Virus record (IMG/VR): IMGVR_UViG_3300045256_000072
Coordinates: 1-27,647 of that record
DNA from: a virus
Length of the DNA: 27,647 nucleotides
Direction: 5' to 3' (one strand)
Under the pieces are notes generated by a model. The model ran no database searches. It saw only the letters and a program-made list of their open reading frames with translations, and was not told where the DNA came from. A program made the position numbers and the translations under genes. This document shows, in pieces, positions 6,579 through 14,294 of this stretch (position 1 is its first letter; every line of letters starts with the position of its first letter).

Positions 6579-6590
6579 TACGGTATAGGC

Positions 6591-6914
6591 ATGGCGACAC
6601 GAACCGTTCTTGTTGGTGGACCGTTTGCAGGGCGTGTGGTGACGTTGGATCAACCCATGCCCACCATCAAGATGATGAACCCGAGACGGGCGGCATCAGT
6701 GATGTTTGAGGCCAATCCGAGGGCGTTCCCTGAACGGAATGACCCGGGCTTCATGGTTGATGTTTGTGAGTATCGGTTGACGGCAGCCGTGCTTGAAGGT
6801 CCCGGCGTTCGGATCGAGTGCACGGCGTTTGTTCATTCGTCCATCACGGATGAGGAGATGCCACGCTTCGTGATTGGTATGGCGTTGGCGTTGAATCTGG
6901 TGGACAGAAAGTAA
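6591..6914 (+). CDS. Unknown phage protein
   Basis: A 107-residue protein beginning MATRTVLVGGPFAGRVVTLD; 'GGPF.G..V' openings are common among small uncharacterised phage proteins. It starts 12 bases after the previous stop. The bases before the ATG are AGTACGG plus 7, a motif that recurs ahead of several starts here, and there is no clear ribosome site. Alternating strands and a final helix suggest a small alpha/beta domain. Function unknown. Confidence 0.6.
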   Translation: MATRTVLVGGPFAGRVVTLDQPMPTIKMMNPRRAASVMFEANPRAFPERNDPGFMVDVCEYRLTAAVLEGPGVRIECTAFVHSSITDEEMPRFVIGMALALNLVDRK

Positions 6915-6924
6915 GAGGTGACCT

Positions 6925-7536
6925 GTGCAAATGACAACCAAACGCAAGGCTCGTCTTCCCGGCGGTTCGTGGGTGCATCCGTTCACGGCAACAACGATGC
7001 TGGATGCCCGGTGGGACTTCAATTACAAGGGTTCAGCGAAGTGGCGGTGCATCGGATGCCAAGGCCTTCGATTGCACTTGAACCGTGGGCGTTACGAATT
7101 CAAGTATGAGCATTCGTACCGTGGTGACAATGGCAAGACGTGCAACAACAACATCACGGACCATCGGTTGTTGCGTGAGGTTGGGATGCACAAGTTCAGT
7201 TCCCCGGTGAAGACGTATAACTACAAGTTGTTTGACCTCAACGCGGTGTTGAACACCCCACCTACCAACACCAAGTACGGAAGGTCGGCATGGTGCAAGC
7301 GGTATGATCGTGCGCTGGCGGCCTACGCCAAGGCGCTTCGTTCGTTGCTCATTGCCGTTGGTTGCGAGACCAAAAAAGCGAACGCCCGCCATGAGGTGTT
7401 GACCAACCCCAAGACCCGAATCAAGATGATGAAGGCGTTGCCGGTTGATGGTACCGTTGGTTCCAAGTACCGTGAGATGATGGATCGTGTGCGGAGGTCC
7501 GACTCGTCCAAGAACCTGCTCGATCCCAACAAATAA
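6925..7536 (+). CDS. Unknown basic protein, possible zinc site
   Basis: A 203-residue basic protein. I kept the GTG at 6925 because AGAGG lies 6 bases upstream of it and 12 from the ATG at 6931. A Cys pair (WRCIGC) followed by a further Cys and His (GKTCNNNITDH) could form a zinc-binding unit in the N-terminal third. The C-terminal half is Lys/Arg-rich and helical (RALAAYAKALRSLLIAVG, then NPKTRIKMMKAL), which would suit nucleic-acid binding. I do not recognise the family. A weaker reading is a highly diverged HNH or zinc-finger nuclease, but no HNH triad is visible. Confidence 0.6.
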   Translation: MQMTTKRKARLPGGSWVHPFTATTMLDARWDFNYKGSAKWRCIGCQGLRLHLNRGRYEFKYEHSYRGDNGKTCNNNITDHRLLREVGMHKFSSPVKTYNYKLFDLNAVLNTPPTNTKYGRSAWCKRYDRALAAYAKALRSLLIAVGCETKKANARHEVLTNPKTRIKMMKALPVDGTVGSKYREMMDRVRRSDSSKNLLDPNK

Positions 7537-7594
7537 GACATCCCGGCGTGTGCCGGTGTGCGTGTGGTTGCCTTGTTGTGTGAAAGGACAAACG

Positions 7595-8224
7595 ATGACT
7601 GTTGCTGAACGTAGCCGTGTGGTTCGTGCCGATTCCCCCACCAACGGTGCCGAGGGTGCCGTGAAGCACCTCGAGCCGTACGCGGTGGAGATGGAGGTGG
7701 AAGGGGCGTGCCGGCTGATCTTCCACCGGTGGAACGTTGAGGCTGTCAACGAGAAGGCCGCTGCCAAGAAGGGCTCCGCTGCCAAGAAGACGGATGACCT
7801 CGAATCGTACGTGTGGCGGAACAAGGCACGTGAGTTGTGCATTCCCGGCGAGTACCTGCGTATGGCGTTGGTCAACGCGGCCAAGTTCAAGCAGGACCCG
7901 CGTTCGCCTCGCAAGTCCGCAATGGACCTGTTCAAGGCCGGGCTGCTCGTGTCCACCGAGCTTGCTTCGCTTGGCAAGACCGATTGGGATCTCGTTGACA
8001 CCCGGCGGTGTGTGGTGCAGCGGTCGGGCATCAACCGGAGCCGGCCCGCTATGGAGGCGGGTTGGCGTACGAAGTTTGTGGTGGAAGTCATCCTGCCCGA
8101 GTACATCGACACCACGATGCTTCGTGAGGTGGTCGATCTCGCGGGGCGTGTGGTTGGGTTGGCCGACTTCCGCCCCACGTACGGGCGCTTCAACGTGACC
8201 GGTTGGAACGTCCGCAAGTCCTGA
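7595..8224 (+). CDS. Conserved-looking phage protein of unknown function
   Basis: A 209-residue protein with GAAAGGA 6 bases before the ATG at 7595; an in-frame upstream extension has no ribosome site. Features: a strand EPYAVEMEVEGACRLIFHRW, a Lys/Ala-rich spacer, then a helix PGEYLRMALVNAAKFKQDPR and a C-terminal VVGLADFRPTYGRFNVTGW. The ending resembles an uncharacterised phage family I have seen ending 'GDFRP.YGRF', and the strand-helix pattern with a Gly/Pro-rich end recalls RAMP/Cas7-like RNA-binding folds, but that is speculative. Codon choice (AAG, GCC, CTC) resembles that of the ssDNA-binding and DUF932 genes, suggesting an abundant protein. A terminator follows directly. Confidence 0.65.
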   Translation: MTVAERSRVVRADSPTNGAEGAVKHLEPYAVEMEVEGACRLIFHRWNVEAVNEKAAAKKGSAAKKTDDLESYVWRNKARELCIPGEYLRMALVNAAKFKQDPRSPRKSAMDLFKAGLLVSTELASLGKTDWDLVDTRRCVVQRSGINRSRPAMEAGWRTKFVVEVILPEYIDTTMLREVVDLAGRVVGLADFRPTYGRFNVTGWNVRKS

Positions 8225-8236
8225 TGTTCTTCGCCA

Positions 8237-8270
8237 GGGCACCGGGTTCGTGAAGGGCCCGGTGTCCTTT
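8237..8270 (+). terminator. Intrinsic terminator
   Basis: GGGCACCGGG (8237-8246) pairs with CCCGGTGTCC (8258-8267) through ten pairs including one G-U, with an 11-base loop, followed by TTT. It lies 12 bases after the stop of the upstream gene and fits a short rho-independent terminator. Confidence 0.55.
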
Positions 8271-8328
8271 CAGATGGGGTTGTGCTCCGTGTGGTCCGGT
8301 TCGGTGTGGTTTGGCACGGTCAGCCCTA

Positions 8329-8334
8329 TACAAT
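8329..8334 (+). promoter_or_regulatory. -10-like hexamer of a possible leaderless promoter
   Basis: TACAAT ends 6 bases before the ATG at 8341, which would put the transcription start at or within a base of the start codon. No ribosome site precedes that ATG, and a terminator lies just upstream. No clear -35 is seen, so confidence is moderate. Confidence 0.4.
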
Positions 8335-8340
8335 AACACT

Positions 8341-8595
8341 ATGGCAGCCACGAACAGACAACGTGTCCGTCTCGATCAACCCGCCGATGCCGGTTCAGTG
8401 GTTGATTTGAGTTCGTTGCTCAATACGGCTGAAGTGGCTAAGTTGTTCAATCGTTCACAGCTGACTATTCAGTTGTGGCGTAAGCACAAGCAACTTCCGT
8501 ACATTCGGATTCGTGGGGCACGGCGTGACACGATCCGCTACGACTTGAATGCGGTGCGGAAGTGGGCGGTGGACACCGGGAACACGATGCAATAG
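8341..8595 (+). CDS. Excisionase/MerR-like helix-turn-helix protein
   Basis: An 84-residue protein. Residues about 26-76 read as a winged helix-turn-helix of the excisionase type (HTH_17/MerR-like): LLNTAEVAKLFNRSQLTIQL is the helix-turn-helix, followed by WRKHKQLPYIRI as the wing and DLNAVRKWA as the closing helix. Such proteins bind DNA as excision factors or small transcription regulators. No integrase is visible, so a regulatory role in front of the replication genes is more likely. I prefer the ATG at 8341 over a TTG at 8311, because the latter overlaps the -10-like hexamer. Confidence 0.75.
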   Translation: MAATNRQRVRLDQPADAGSVVDLSSLLNTAEVAKLFNRSQLTIQLWRKHKQLPYIRIRGARRDTIRYDLNAVRKWAVDTGNTMQ

Positions 8596-8606
8596 TACGG
8601 GGTTGT

Positions 8607-8669
8607 ATGCTCATCACGTTCAAGAAAGATGTTGTTGAAACTGGCCATGCTCGGCAAGGGACCCAATGA
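8607..8669 (+). CDS. Possible 20-residue leader ORF
   Basis: A short frame encoding MLITFKKDVVETGHARQGTQ. Its TGA overlaps the next ATG (8666) as ATGA, the coupling used between many genes here, and its own ATG is preceded by AGTACGG plus 6 bases. It may be a coupling peptide for the next gene or chance. An overlapping 34-codon frame starting MLLKLAMLGKGPNE, behind AAGAAAG, is an alternative. Confidence 0.3.
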   Translation: MLITFKKDVVETGHARQGTQ

Positions 8670-9178
8670 ACAAATCACTGCCGAAGACATCAGTGAATGC
8701 AACGAGTTCCGCCCGAGCGCCACTGTTTGACACAATCAGCACCGGCTTGCCCCGGTTGACCAAGGCACAACTCAAACAAATCCAGGCTCGTGTCAACACT
8801 TTGCTTGGTTCCGGTGCCGATGGTGACGTGGGGCGGTTCTATCCGGCGTTTGTGGCGTTGTTCCCGAAGTCCGAGCGGGTTCCGCCGGTGTCCGTGTTGG
8901 TGTCCAAGGCCAAGTCGTTTAGGACCGATGCGCTCGATCTTGAAGCGTTCGTGCGTAGGCGGTTTGTCCCGGCACAACCAGCGCTGCACCGGCGGGGCGT
9001 GGGGCTCGTATTGGCCGCTTTGATGGACATGGTGGGCGATGAGGGGCACCCAATCACCCCGATCACCGTGGCCCGGCATTTGGGCCGGTATCGTGAGGCG
9101 GTGGAAGCGGCCTACCCGGGCTACGCGGAGTCCGGCATGTTGCCGTTGTTGTTGAAGTACGATGGTGCCAAGCGATGA
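8666..9178 (+). CDS. Unknown protein upstream of the helicase
   Basis: A 170-residue protein beginning MNKSLPKTSVNATSSARAPL. The first 30 residues look disordered; the rest is helical (LTKAQLKQIQARVNTLLGSG, then FYPAFVALFP, then RRGVGLVLAALMDMVG and TPITVARHLGRYREAVEAAY). AAGGGA lies close to the ATG. Its stop overlaps the DnaB-like helicase start as ATGA, and in phages the gene directly ahead of the helicase often encodes a helicase loader or origin-binding protein. That role is an inference from position only; no AAA+ motif is present. Confidence 0.65.
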   Translation: MNKSLPKTSVNATSSARAPLFDTISTGLPRLTKAQLKQIQARVNTLLGSGADGDVGRFYPAFVALFPKSERVPPVSVLVSKAKSFRTDALDLEAFVRRRFVPAQPALHRRGVGLVLAALMDMVGDEGHPITPITVARHLGRYREAVEAAYPGYAESGMLPLLLKYDGAKR

Positions 9179-10620
9179 AACTGTCCTCGGGCATCCAAGA
9201 GTTGTTGGTGGCCATGTTGTGCTTCGACTCCGCCAAGGGCGGTGGTCGGTTGGTGCGGGGTCTCATTCCAACCAAGTCGTTTGATCCCTACTACCGTGAC
9301 GTTGCCGAAGCGGCGGTGGCGTACATTGACAAGTACAGTCAGGTTCCCGGTGAACACACGCTGGACCTCGTGGCGGCAATCAAGGAACGGATGCCCGATG
9401 AGGCGTCCGTGTTTGATCGTGTCTACCAATCGCTTGAGTCGTGCAAACACAACATCAACCGTGAGTACGTTCTTGCTCAAGCCACGGCGTTCCGCCGGTA
9501 TCAGCAAATCCGTGGTGGCATTGGTGAAGCCCTTGAAGCGTTGAAGCGTGACGATGAGGGTTCGGTTGAAGAAGCGGCTGCGGCATTGGCCAACGCCACA
9601 AAGACGCAATACGAGTTGTTTGACGCGGGCACCCAGTTTGACGACACCGAGCGGTTGCTGCGGTTTCTTGGCAAGGAACACGATGCGTTCCCGTGTGGCG
9701 TGCCGGAGCTGGATCACGTGGGGCTTGGACCGGCACGGAAGAAACTACACGTGTTCGCTGCGTTGTCCGGGCACGGCAAATCGTGGTGGTTGTTGCACTT
9801 GGCCAAGGTGGCGTGGCGGCACAACCTTCGTGTGTGCTATATCAGTCTTGAATTGTCAGAAGAGGAATGTTCCCAGCGGTTCGTTCAATCCGTGTTGGCG
9901 TTGACCAAGAGGCGTGAACGTGAACTGACCCGCCAGCGCTTTGAGAAGGACGAATTGGGCCGGGTGGTGCGATTTGATCCGTTGGATATTGCGGAGCGGT
10001 TGGCGTTGAACGATGACGGCGTGAAGACCAAACTGACACGGAAGTTGGAACGCTACAAACGCAGGCCCGCGTTGTTCATCAAAGAGTTTCCGCCCAACAC
10101 AATCAAGGTGCCCCAGGTGGAGGCGTATCTCGATTCTCTCGAGGCGTCACACGGGTTCGTTCCTGATCTGGTGCTTGTTGACTACGCTGATAGGTTCATC
10201 ACTGATCCCAAGAATTATCGGCACGATCTTCGGAATCACTATGAATCGTTGCGTGCGGTGGCAATGAAGCGGAACATTGCCGTGGCTACGGCAACACAGT
10301 TGAACCGGACGGGATACGGCACCAAAGTGCTCAAAGCCAAACACGTTGCCGAGGGCATTGGTAAGGTTGAGACGGCAGACGTGTTTATCACGTTCAACCG
10401 GACGGATGCGGAGAAACGGCTCAACGTGGCCCGGCTGCACGTGGACAAGGCACGTAGTGACGTGGACAAGTTCACGGTGCTGATTGCACAGAATTACACG
10501 ATGGGGCAGTTCGTGTTGGATTCGGCCCGAATGTCCCCGTCTTACTGGAACCTCATTCCTGATGATGACGATGAGGACGGCAAGGACCACCACGGCGAAG
10601 CACCGGACGATCACGAATGA
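9175..10620 (+). CDS. Replicative DNA helicase, DnaB/gp41-like
   Basis: A 481-residue RecA-fold helicase that would unwind the fork ahead of the polymerase. The N-terminal 160 residues are helical (the primase/loader-interacting part in this family). The core has Walker A ALSGHGKS (196-203), a YISLELSEEECSQRF segment typical of DnaB H1a/H2, Walker B LVLVDYADRF, a sensor-like AVATATQLNR, then a KVETADVFITF strand and a C-terminal acidic tail (PDDDDEDGKD). Length and motif order fit DnaB-like or T4 gp41-like phage helicases. It is coupled by ATGA overlaps to both neighbours, so helicase, SNF2 protein and primase form one operon. Confidence 0.88.
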   Translation: MKLSSGIQELLVAMLCFDSAKGGGRLVRGLIPTKSFDPYYRDVAEAAVAYIDKYSQVPGEHTLDLVAAIKERMPDEASVFDRVYQSLESCKHNINREYVLAQATAFRRYQQIRGGIGEALEALKRDDEGSVEEAAAALANATKTQYELFDAGTQFDDTERLLRFLGKEHDAFPCGVPELDHVGLGPARKKLHVFAALSGHGKSWWLLHLAKVAWRHNLRVCYISLELSEEECSQRFVQSVLALTKRRERELTRQRFEKDELGRVVRFDPLDIAERLALNDDGVKTKLTRKLERYKRRPALFIKEFPPNTIKVPQVEAYLDSLEASHGFVPDLVLVDYADRFITDPKNYRHDLRNHYESLRAVAMKRNIAVATATQLNRTGYGTKVLKAKHVAEGIGKVETADVFITFNRTDAEKRLNVARLHVDKARSDVDKFTVLIAQNYTMGQFVLDSARMSPSYWNLIPDDDDEDGKDHHGEAPDDHE

Positions 10621-12215
10621 GGACACCTCCGTACATCTCACCGGCGGCGGTTGAAGAATTGCTTGCACGTAAGCGCAAGGATTCGGACAAAGCCAAGGCG
10701 TTTGATGAGTCCGCATTGGATGCCAAACTTGCCCAATTGGACCCGGTGCCGGACTTTGTGACGGCACCACGCAAGCACCAGAAAGTCGGATTCTTGCTTG
10801 GTGCAACTTACCCGGCGTATCTCATGTTCTTTGACATGGGGCTTGGTAAGTCATGGCTTATGCTCAATCTGTTCAAGTGGCGTAAACAACGTGGCGAAGC
10901 GCCCAAAGCGTTGCTTGTGTTGGTGCCGCTTGAGTCGTTGGTGATTGGTTGGCAAGAACAAGTTGAGACGCACACACCATCGTTGACGTACGCGGGCGTG
11001 GCGGGTTCGTCGGGGCAACGTGAAGCGGCGTTGTCTTTCAACGCTGGCGTGGTGGTGATGACGTACGCCACGTTTCTTCGGTTGGTGACGGTTGAGGTGC
11101 CCGTGGTTGATGACGGCGAGCACCAGCGGACGAAGGGCGGCAGACCTAAAGTCAAGTGGGTGGTGGACCACACCAAGGTTGTTGACGTGATGGGGGCGTT
11201 CTCTGGCTTGGTGGTGGATGAATGCACGGCAATCAAGAATCATCAATCTCAAACGTACAAAGCGGTCAAGTCCGCTGGTGAGTGCGTGTTGTTTCGCTAT
11301 GGATTGGCAGGCCGTCCGCTCGGGCGTGACCCGGAAGCGTTGTGGTCTCAATTCAAGGCAATCGACCACGGCGAATCACTGGGAGAAACGTTGGGGTTGT
11401 TCCGTTCGGCGTTCTTCAAGCCCAAACGCAACTACTGGTCTGGTGGATTTGACTGGGTACTGGACAAGTCCAAAGAGCATTTGCTTCGTCGTTGCACGCG
11501 GCACCGGTCCATCACGTATGCCGAGAATGAGTGTGCTGACTTGCCCCCGTTGGTGCGGGTGGTTCGGAAGGTCAAATGGGCACGGGAGAACCGTGAATAC
11601 CACGAGCGTTTGATTGACGAGATGCGTGAGTCCAAGGGTGCGTTCCGGTTGGTTGAGAACGTGTTCTTGAGGATGCGGCAGTTGTCCAGCGGTTACCTTG
11701 GTGTGGTAGACCCGGAGGGCGAGCGGGTCCAAATCAAGTTCAAGGACAACCCGAAGATGGATGAGTTGGTGGCGGTGTTGAACGAGGTGCCGTTGGACAG
11801 GAAAGCCATCGTCTTCAACGACTACACCATCACGGGTGACTTGATTTGTGAGCGATTGAAGACCGAGAAGATCAAGCACGTTCGGTTGTTTGGTGGCACC
11901 CGGGACAAAGCCGGCGTGTTGGACAAGTTCAAACGTGACCCCAAAGCCCGGGTGCTTGTGTTGCAGTCGGCAGCGGGTTCGTTCGGGTTGAATCTTCAGG
12001 TGGCGAATTACTGCATCTTCTACGAATCCCCGGTTGACCCGATCATCCGGGCACAAGCGGAGAAACGGGCACACCGGACGGGGCAAACCGAGACCGTGTT
12101 CATCATTGATCTGGTTGTCAGGCAATCCGTTGATGAGCGTGTGCTCAAATTCATCAAGGAAGGCAACAACCTGTTTGAGGCCGTGCTTCGTCAAGCAAGT
12201 ACGTTGTGGGCGTGA
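10617..12215 (+). CDS. SNF2-family (superfamily 2) DNA helicase/translocase
   Basis: A 532-residue ATP-dependent DNA translocase. Motif I is MGLGKS (74-79, in FFDMGLGKSW). Motif II is DECT (201-204) in place of the usual DEAH/DEGH. A C-terminal helicase lobe runs from about 380, with a VLVLQSAAGSFGLNLQVA segment and motif VI QAEKRAHRTGQT. This is the normal two-lobe SNF2 layout without added domains. Phage members lie with replication genes and are thought to remodel protein-DNA or branched-DNA structures. It overlaps the helicase upstream (ATGA) and the primase downstream (GTGA). Confidence 0.88.
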   Translation: MRTPPYISPAAVEELLARKRKDSDKAKAFDESALDAKLAQLDPVPDFVTAPRKHQKVGFLLGATYPAYLMFFDMGLGKSWLMLNLFKWRKQRGEAPKALLVLVPLESLVIGWQEQVETHTPSLTYAGVAGSSGQREAALSFNAGVVVMTYATFLRLVTVEVPVVDDGEHQRTKGGRPKVKWVVDHTKVVDVMGAFSGLVVDECTAIKNHQSQTYKAVKSAGECVLFRYGLAGRPLGRDPEALWSQFKAIDHGESLGETLGLFRSAFFKPKRNYWSGGFDWVLDKSKEHLLRRCTRHRSITYAENECADLPPLVRVVRKVKWARENREYHERLIDEMRESKGAFRLVENVFLRMRQLSSGYLGVVDPEGERVQIKFKDNPKMDELVAVLNEVPLDRKAIVFNDYTITGDLICERLKTEKIKHVRLFGGTRDKAGVLDKFKRDPKARVLVLQSAAGSFGLNLQVANYCIFYESPVDPIIRAQAEKRAHRTGQTETVFIIDLVVRQSVDERVLKFIKEGNNLFEAVLRQASTLWA

Positions 12216-13183
12216 CGTTCGATCTTGCCCAGTTCGTGATTCGGCGGGGCATTGACCACGTGACCCGTGGGCCGAACGTGGCCCGTGGCCATATCAACAT
12301 CAAGTGCCCGTTCTGCGGTGATGACCCAAGCCACCACCTCGGCATTCAAGTCAAGGGTGGTGCGTGGGGGTGTTGGCGTGACCGGCGGCACCGTGGCAAA
12401 GACCCACGGCGGTTGGTGCAGGCGTTGCTTCGGTGTTCGTTGGATGAGGCAGACCGGATCGTGGTTGACGGTTCGGACTTGTTGGCCGTGGGTGTGGACG
12501 GGTTGACGGAACAACTCAAAGCGTTGGATGCCGAGCCCCGGCGGGTGGTGAGCAAGCGGGTGGTGTGGCCCGATGGTGTGTACCCGGTTGACGAGCAACC
12601 CAATGCCAAGCGGGCACGTGTGTACCTTGAAGAGCGAGGGTTCTTGGCTGGTGACGTGCTGGCGGTGGCCAACCACTACGGGCTTCGGGTTGGTGTGAGT
12701 GGTGAGTGGCGGGGGCGGTTGTTGGTGCCGGTGGTTGATCGTGGCCGGTTGATTGGATGGACGGGGCGGGCGATGGGCAAGGCGGAGATCAAGTATCGGG
12801 CACACCCAGGCGGTGACACCATCAAGCGGTATCTGCTCAACGCGGATGCGGCACGGTTGCCCGGTGCGGAGGTGTTGGTGGTGGTGGAGGGTCCGCTGGA
12901 CACGATCAAATTGGATTGGTACGGGCGTGGGTGCGGTGTGGTGGTGGTCGGGCTCATGGGGGCATCATGGACCCCCACCCAAACGGCGGCGCTCGTAGCG
13001 CTCGGTGGTTCGTTCCGCCGGGTGGTGGTGCTGCTCGATCCAGACGCCGACGTTCAAGCCCTCGACCTCCAAAGCCGGCTCCGATCCGTGCGGGCGGTTG
13101 TGCATCGGTTGGACGTGGCCCCGGACCCCGGGGCATTGACACCCGGGCAAGCCCGGCGGTTGGCACACCAACTATCCGCCTGA
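12212..13183 (+). CDS. DNA primase with zinc finger and TOPRIM domain
   Basis: A 323-residue DnaG/T7-primase-like protein that would make RNA primers. The N-terminal zinc-binding unit has C32-x2-C35 (CPFCGDDPSHH) with H41/H42 and C54 (GAWGCWRD). The TOPRIM part carries the catalytic glutamate in VLVVVEGPLD (E226) and the metal-binding DPDAD (276-280). There is no helicase domain, which fits the separate helicase gene. I chose the GTG at 12212, which overlaps the TGA of the upstream gene as GTGA; a GTG two codons earlier is possible. The promoter element for the DUF932 gene begins right after its stop. Confidence 0.85.
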   Translation: MTFDLAQFVIRRGIDHVTRGPNVARGHINIKCPFCGDDPSHHLGIQVKGGAWGCWRDRRHRGKDPRRLVQALLRCSLDEADRIVVDGSDLLAVGVDGLTEQLKALDAEPRRVVSKRVVWPDGVYPVDEQPNAKRARVYLEERGFLAGDVLAVANHYGLRVGVSGEWRGRLLVPVVDRGRLIGWTGRAMGKAEIKYRAHPGGDTIKRYLLNADAARLPGAEVLVVVEGPLDTIKLDWYGRGCGVVVVGLMGASWTPTQTAALVALGGSFRRVVVLLDPDADVQALDLQSRLRSVRAVVHRLDVAPDPGALTPGQARRLAHQLSA

Positions 13184-13187
13184 CAAA

Positions 13188-13253
13188 AAATTTGACAGAA
13201 TTCTTGGCCGATGAGTTGCCCGGTACCGATACCTATGCCATAATCATCGTGTC
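13188..13253 (+). promoter_or_regulatory. Third copy of the repeated extended -10 promoter element
   Basis: AAATTTGACAGAATTCTTG (13188-13206), 19 bases, then CCGATACCTATGCCATAAT and CATCGTGTC. The extended -10 is TG-C-CATAAT (hexamer 13239-13244). The predicted leader (about 13250-13324) folds into CCCGG-gtgtt-CCGGG inside GTCGG/CCGAC, then GCCCGGT-ggt-ACCGGGC, before the DUF932 gene. A TTGACA at 13192-13197 is too far upstream to be the -35 of this -10. Confidence 0.6.
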
Positions 13254-13324
13254 GGTGGCCCGGGTGTTCCGGGTGGCCGACAAACACGAACGCCCGGTGG
13301 TACCGGGCAGAAATGGATCGAGTC

Positions 13325-14278
13325 ATGCCTGCGAACGTTCAGACTATGGCGTACGTCAACCAGACCCCGTGGCACGGCATTGGTGCGAAGATGGAGGCCG
13401 GTAAGGGCATCGACGAGTGGCGGCGGGCGGCTGGCATGGATTGGTTTGCCGAGGAGGGCCCGGTCTACATCGAGACGCCCGATTGCATGCTGGAGATTCC
13501 GAACACCAAGGGCCTGTTCCGGTCGGACAACAAGATGGTGCTGGCCACGGTGTCCAAGAATTACAAGTCGTTCCAGCCGTCCGAAGTTCTCGAGACGTTC
13601 CGCGAGTACGTCGAGGACCTCGGCATGTTCGAGATGGAGACCGCCGGTGTTCTCGACGAGGGCCGTAAGGTGTGGGCGCTTGCTCGCTCGACCGATGCCG
13701 GCTCCGATATCGACGCGGGCGGCGGGGACCGGGTGAACCGGTACCTGCTGCTGGCCACCTCGTTTGATCGTTCGCTGGCCTCGATTGCCATGCAGACGAG
13801 TGTTCGGGTGGTTTGCCAGAACACCCTCTCGGCGGCGCTGGGTGGCCAGCGGGGTTGGGTGAAGATCCGGCACTCGGCCAAGGTCAACGCGGCGGTTATC
13901 AAGCAGCGCCTCATGCTCAACGAACAGTGGGCGGAGTTCGCGGGCATCGTCCGCAAGTTGTCCGCTATCCGGGTGGCCGAGGACAAGGCCCGTGAGATGC
14001 TCACGGTGGTTGCGAAGGATTGCCTGAAGCCCCGTACCGAGGATGGTCTCAAGGACCACGTGGACGAACTCATGGGCTACTACCGCACCTCCCCGGGTGC
14101 CGAGTTGGCCTCGTCCAAGGACACGGCTTGGGGCCTCGTGAATGCCGTGACGTTCTACACGGACCACAAGGCCACGGTTCGGAAGGAGAACAACTCCCGC
14201 CGGCTTGAGAAGGCGTGGTTTGGCACCAACGCCGGGATGAAGGCCAAGATCACCGAGATGGCTCTGGCTCTGGCCTGA
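13325..14278 (+). CDS. DUF932 phage/plasmid-like protein
   Basis: A 317-residue member of the DUF932 family (phage/plasmid-related protein, TIGR03299 type). The opening MAYVNQTPWHGIGAKM, the KMVLATVSKNYKSFQPSEVL segment, TSVRVVCQNTLSAAL and the region ending LVNAVTFYTDHKATVR are all in family order. The molecular role of DUF932 is unknown; members are widespread in phages and plasmids and often abundant. Start choice: the ATG at 13325 gives the canonical N-terminus, though one at 13313 is also in frame. It has its own promoter and a structured leader, and is followed by a large hairpin, so it is probably a single-gene unit. Codons are strongly biased to AAG, CTC, CTG and GAG, unlike the TTG-rich primase before it, which suggests high expression. 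Confidence 0.85.
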   Translation: MPANVQTMAYVNQTPWHGIGAKMEAGKGIDEWRRAAGMDWFAEEGPVYIETPDCMLEIPNTKGLFRSDNKMVLATVSKNYKSFQPSEVLETFREYVEDLGMFEMETAGVLDEGRKVWALARSTDAGSDIDAGGGDRVNRYLLLATSFDRSLASIAMQTSVRVVCQNTLSAALGGQRGWVKIRHSAKVNAAVIKQRLMLNEQWAEFAGIVRKLSAIRVAEDKAREMLTVVAKDCLKPRTEDGLKDHVDELMGYYRTSPGAELASSKDTAWGLVNAVTFYTDHKATVRKENNSRRLEKAWFGTNAGMKAKITEMALALA

Positions 14279-14294
14279 TTCGGACCTCCGGTAT

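Noticed and set aside
7033-8217. A 394-codon minus-strand frame
   Set aside because: Antisense to two rightward genes that have good ribosome sites; composition typical of a shadow frame.
8311-8340. TTG start ten codons upstream for the excisionase-like gene
   Set aside because: No ribosome site, and it would place the -10-like hexamer inside the coding region.
13192-13220. TTGACA as the -35 of the promoter before the DUF932 gene
   Set aside because: The -10 hexamer CATAAT is about 41 bases downstream of it, and no -10 lies at 16-18 bases; the other two copies of the element do not keep TTGACA.
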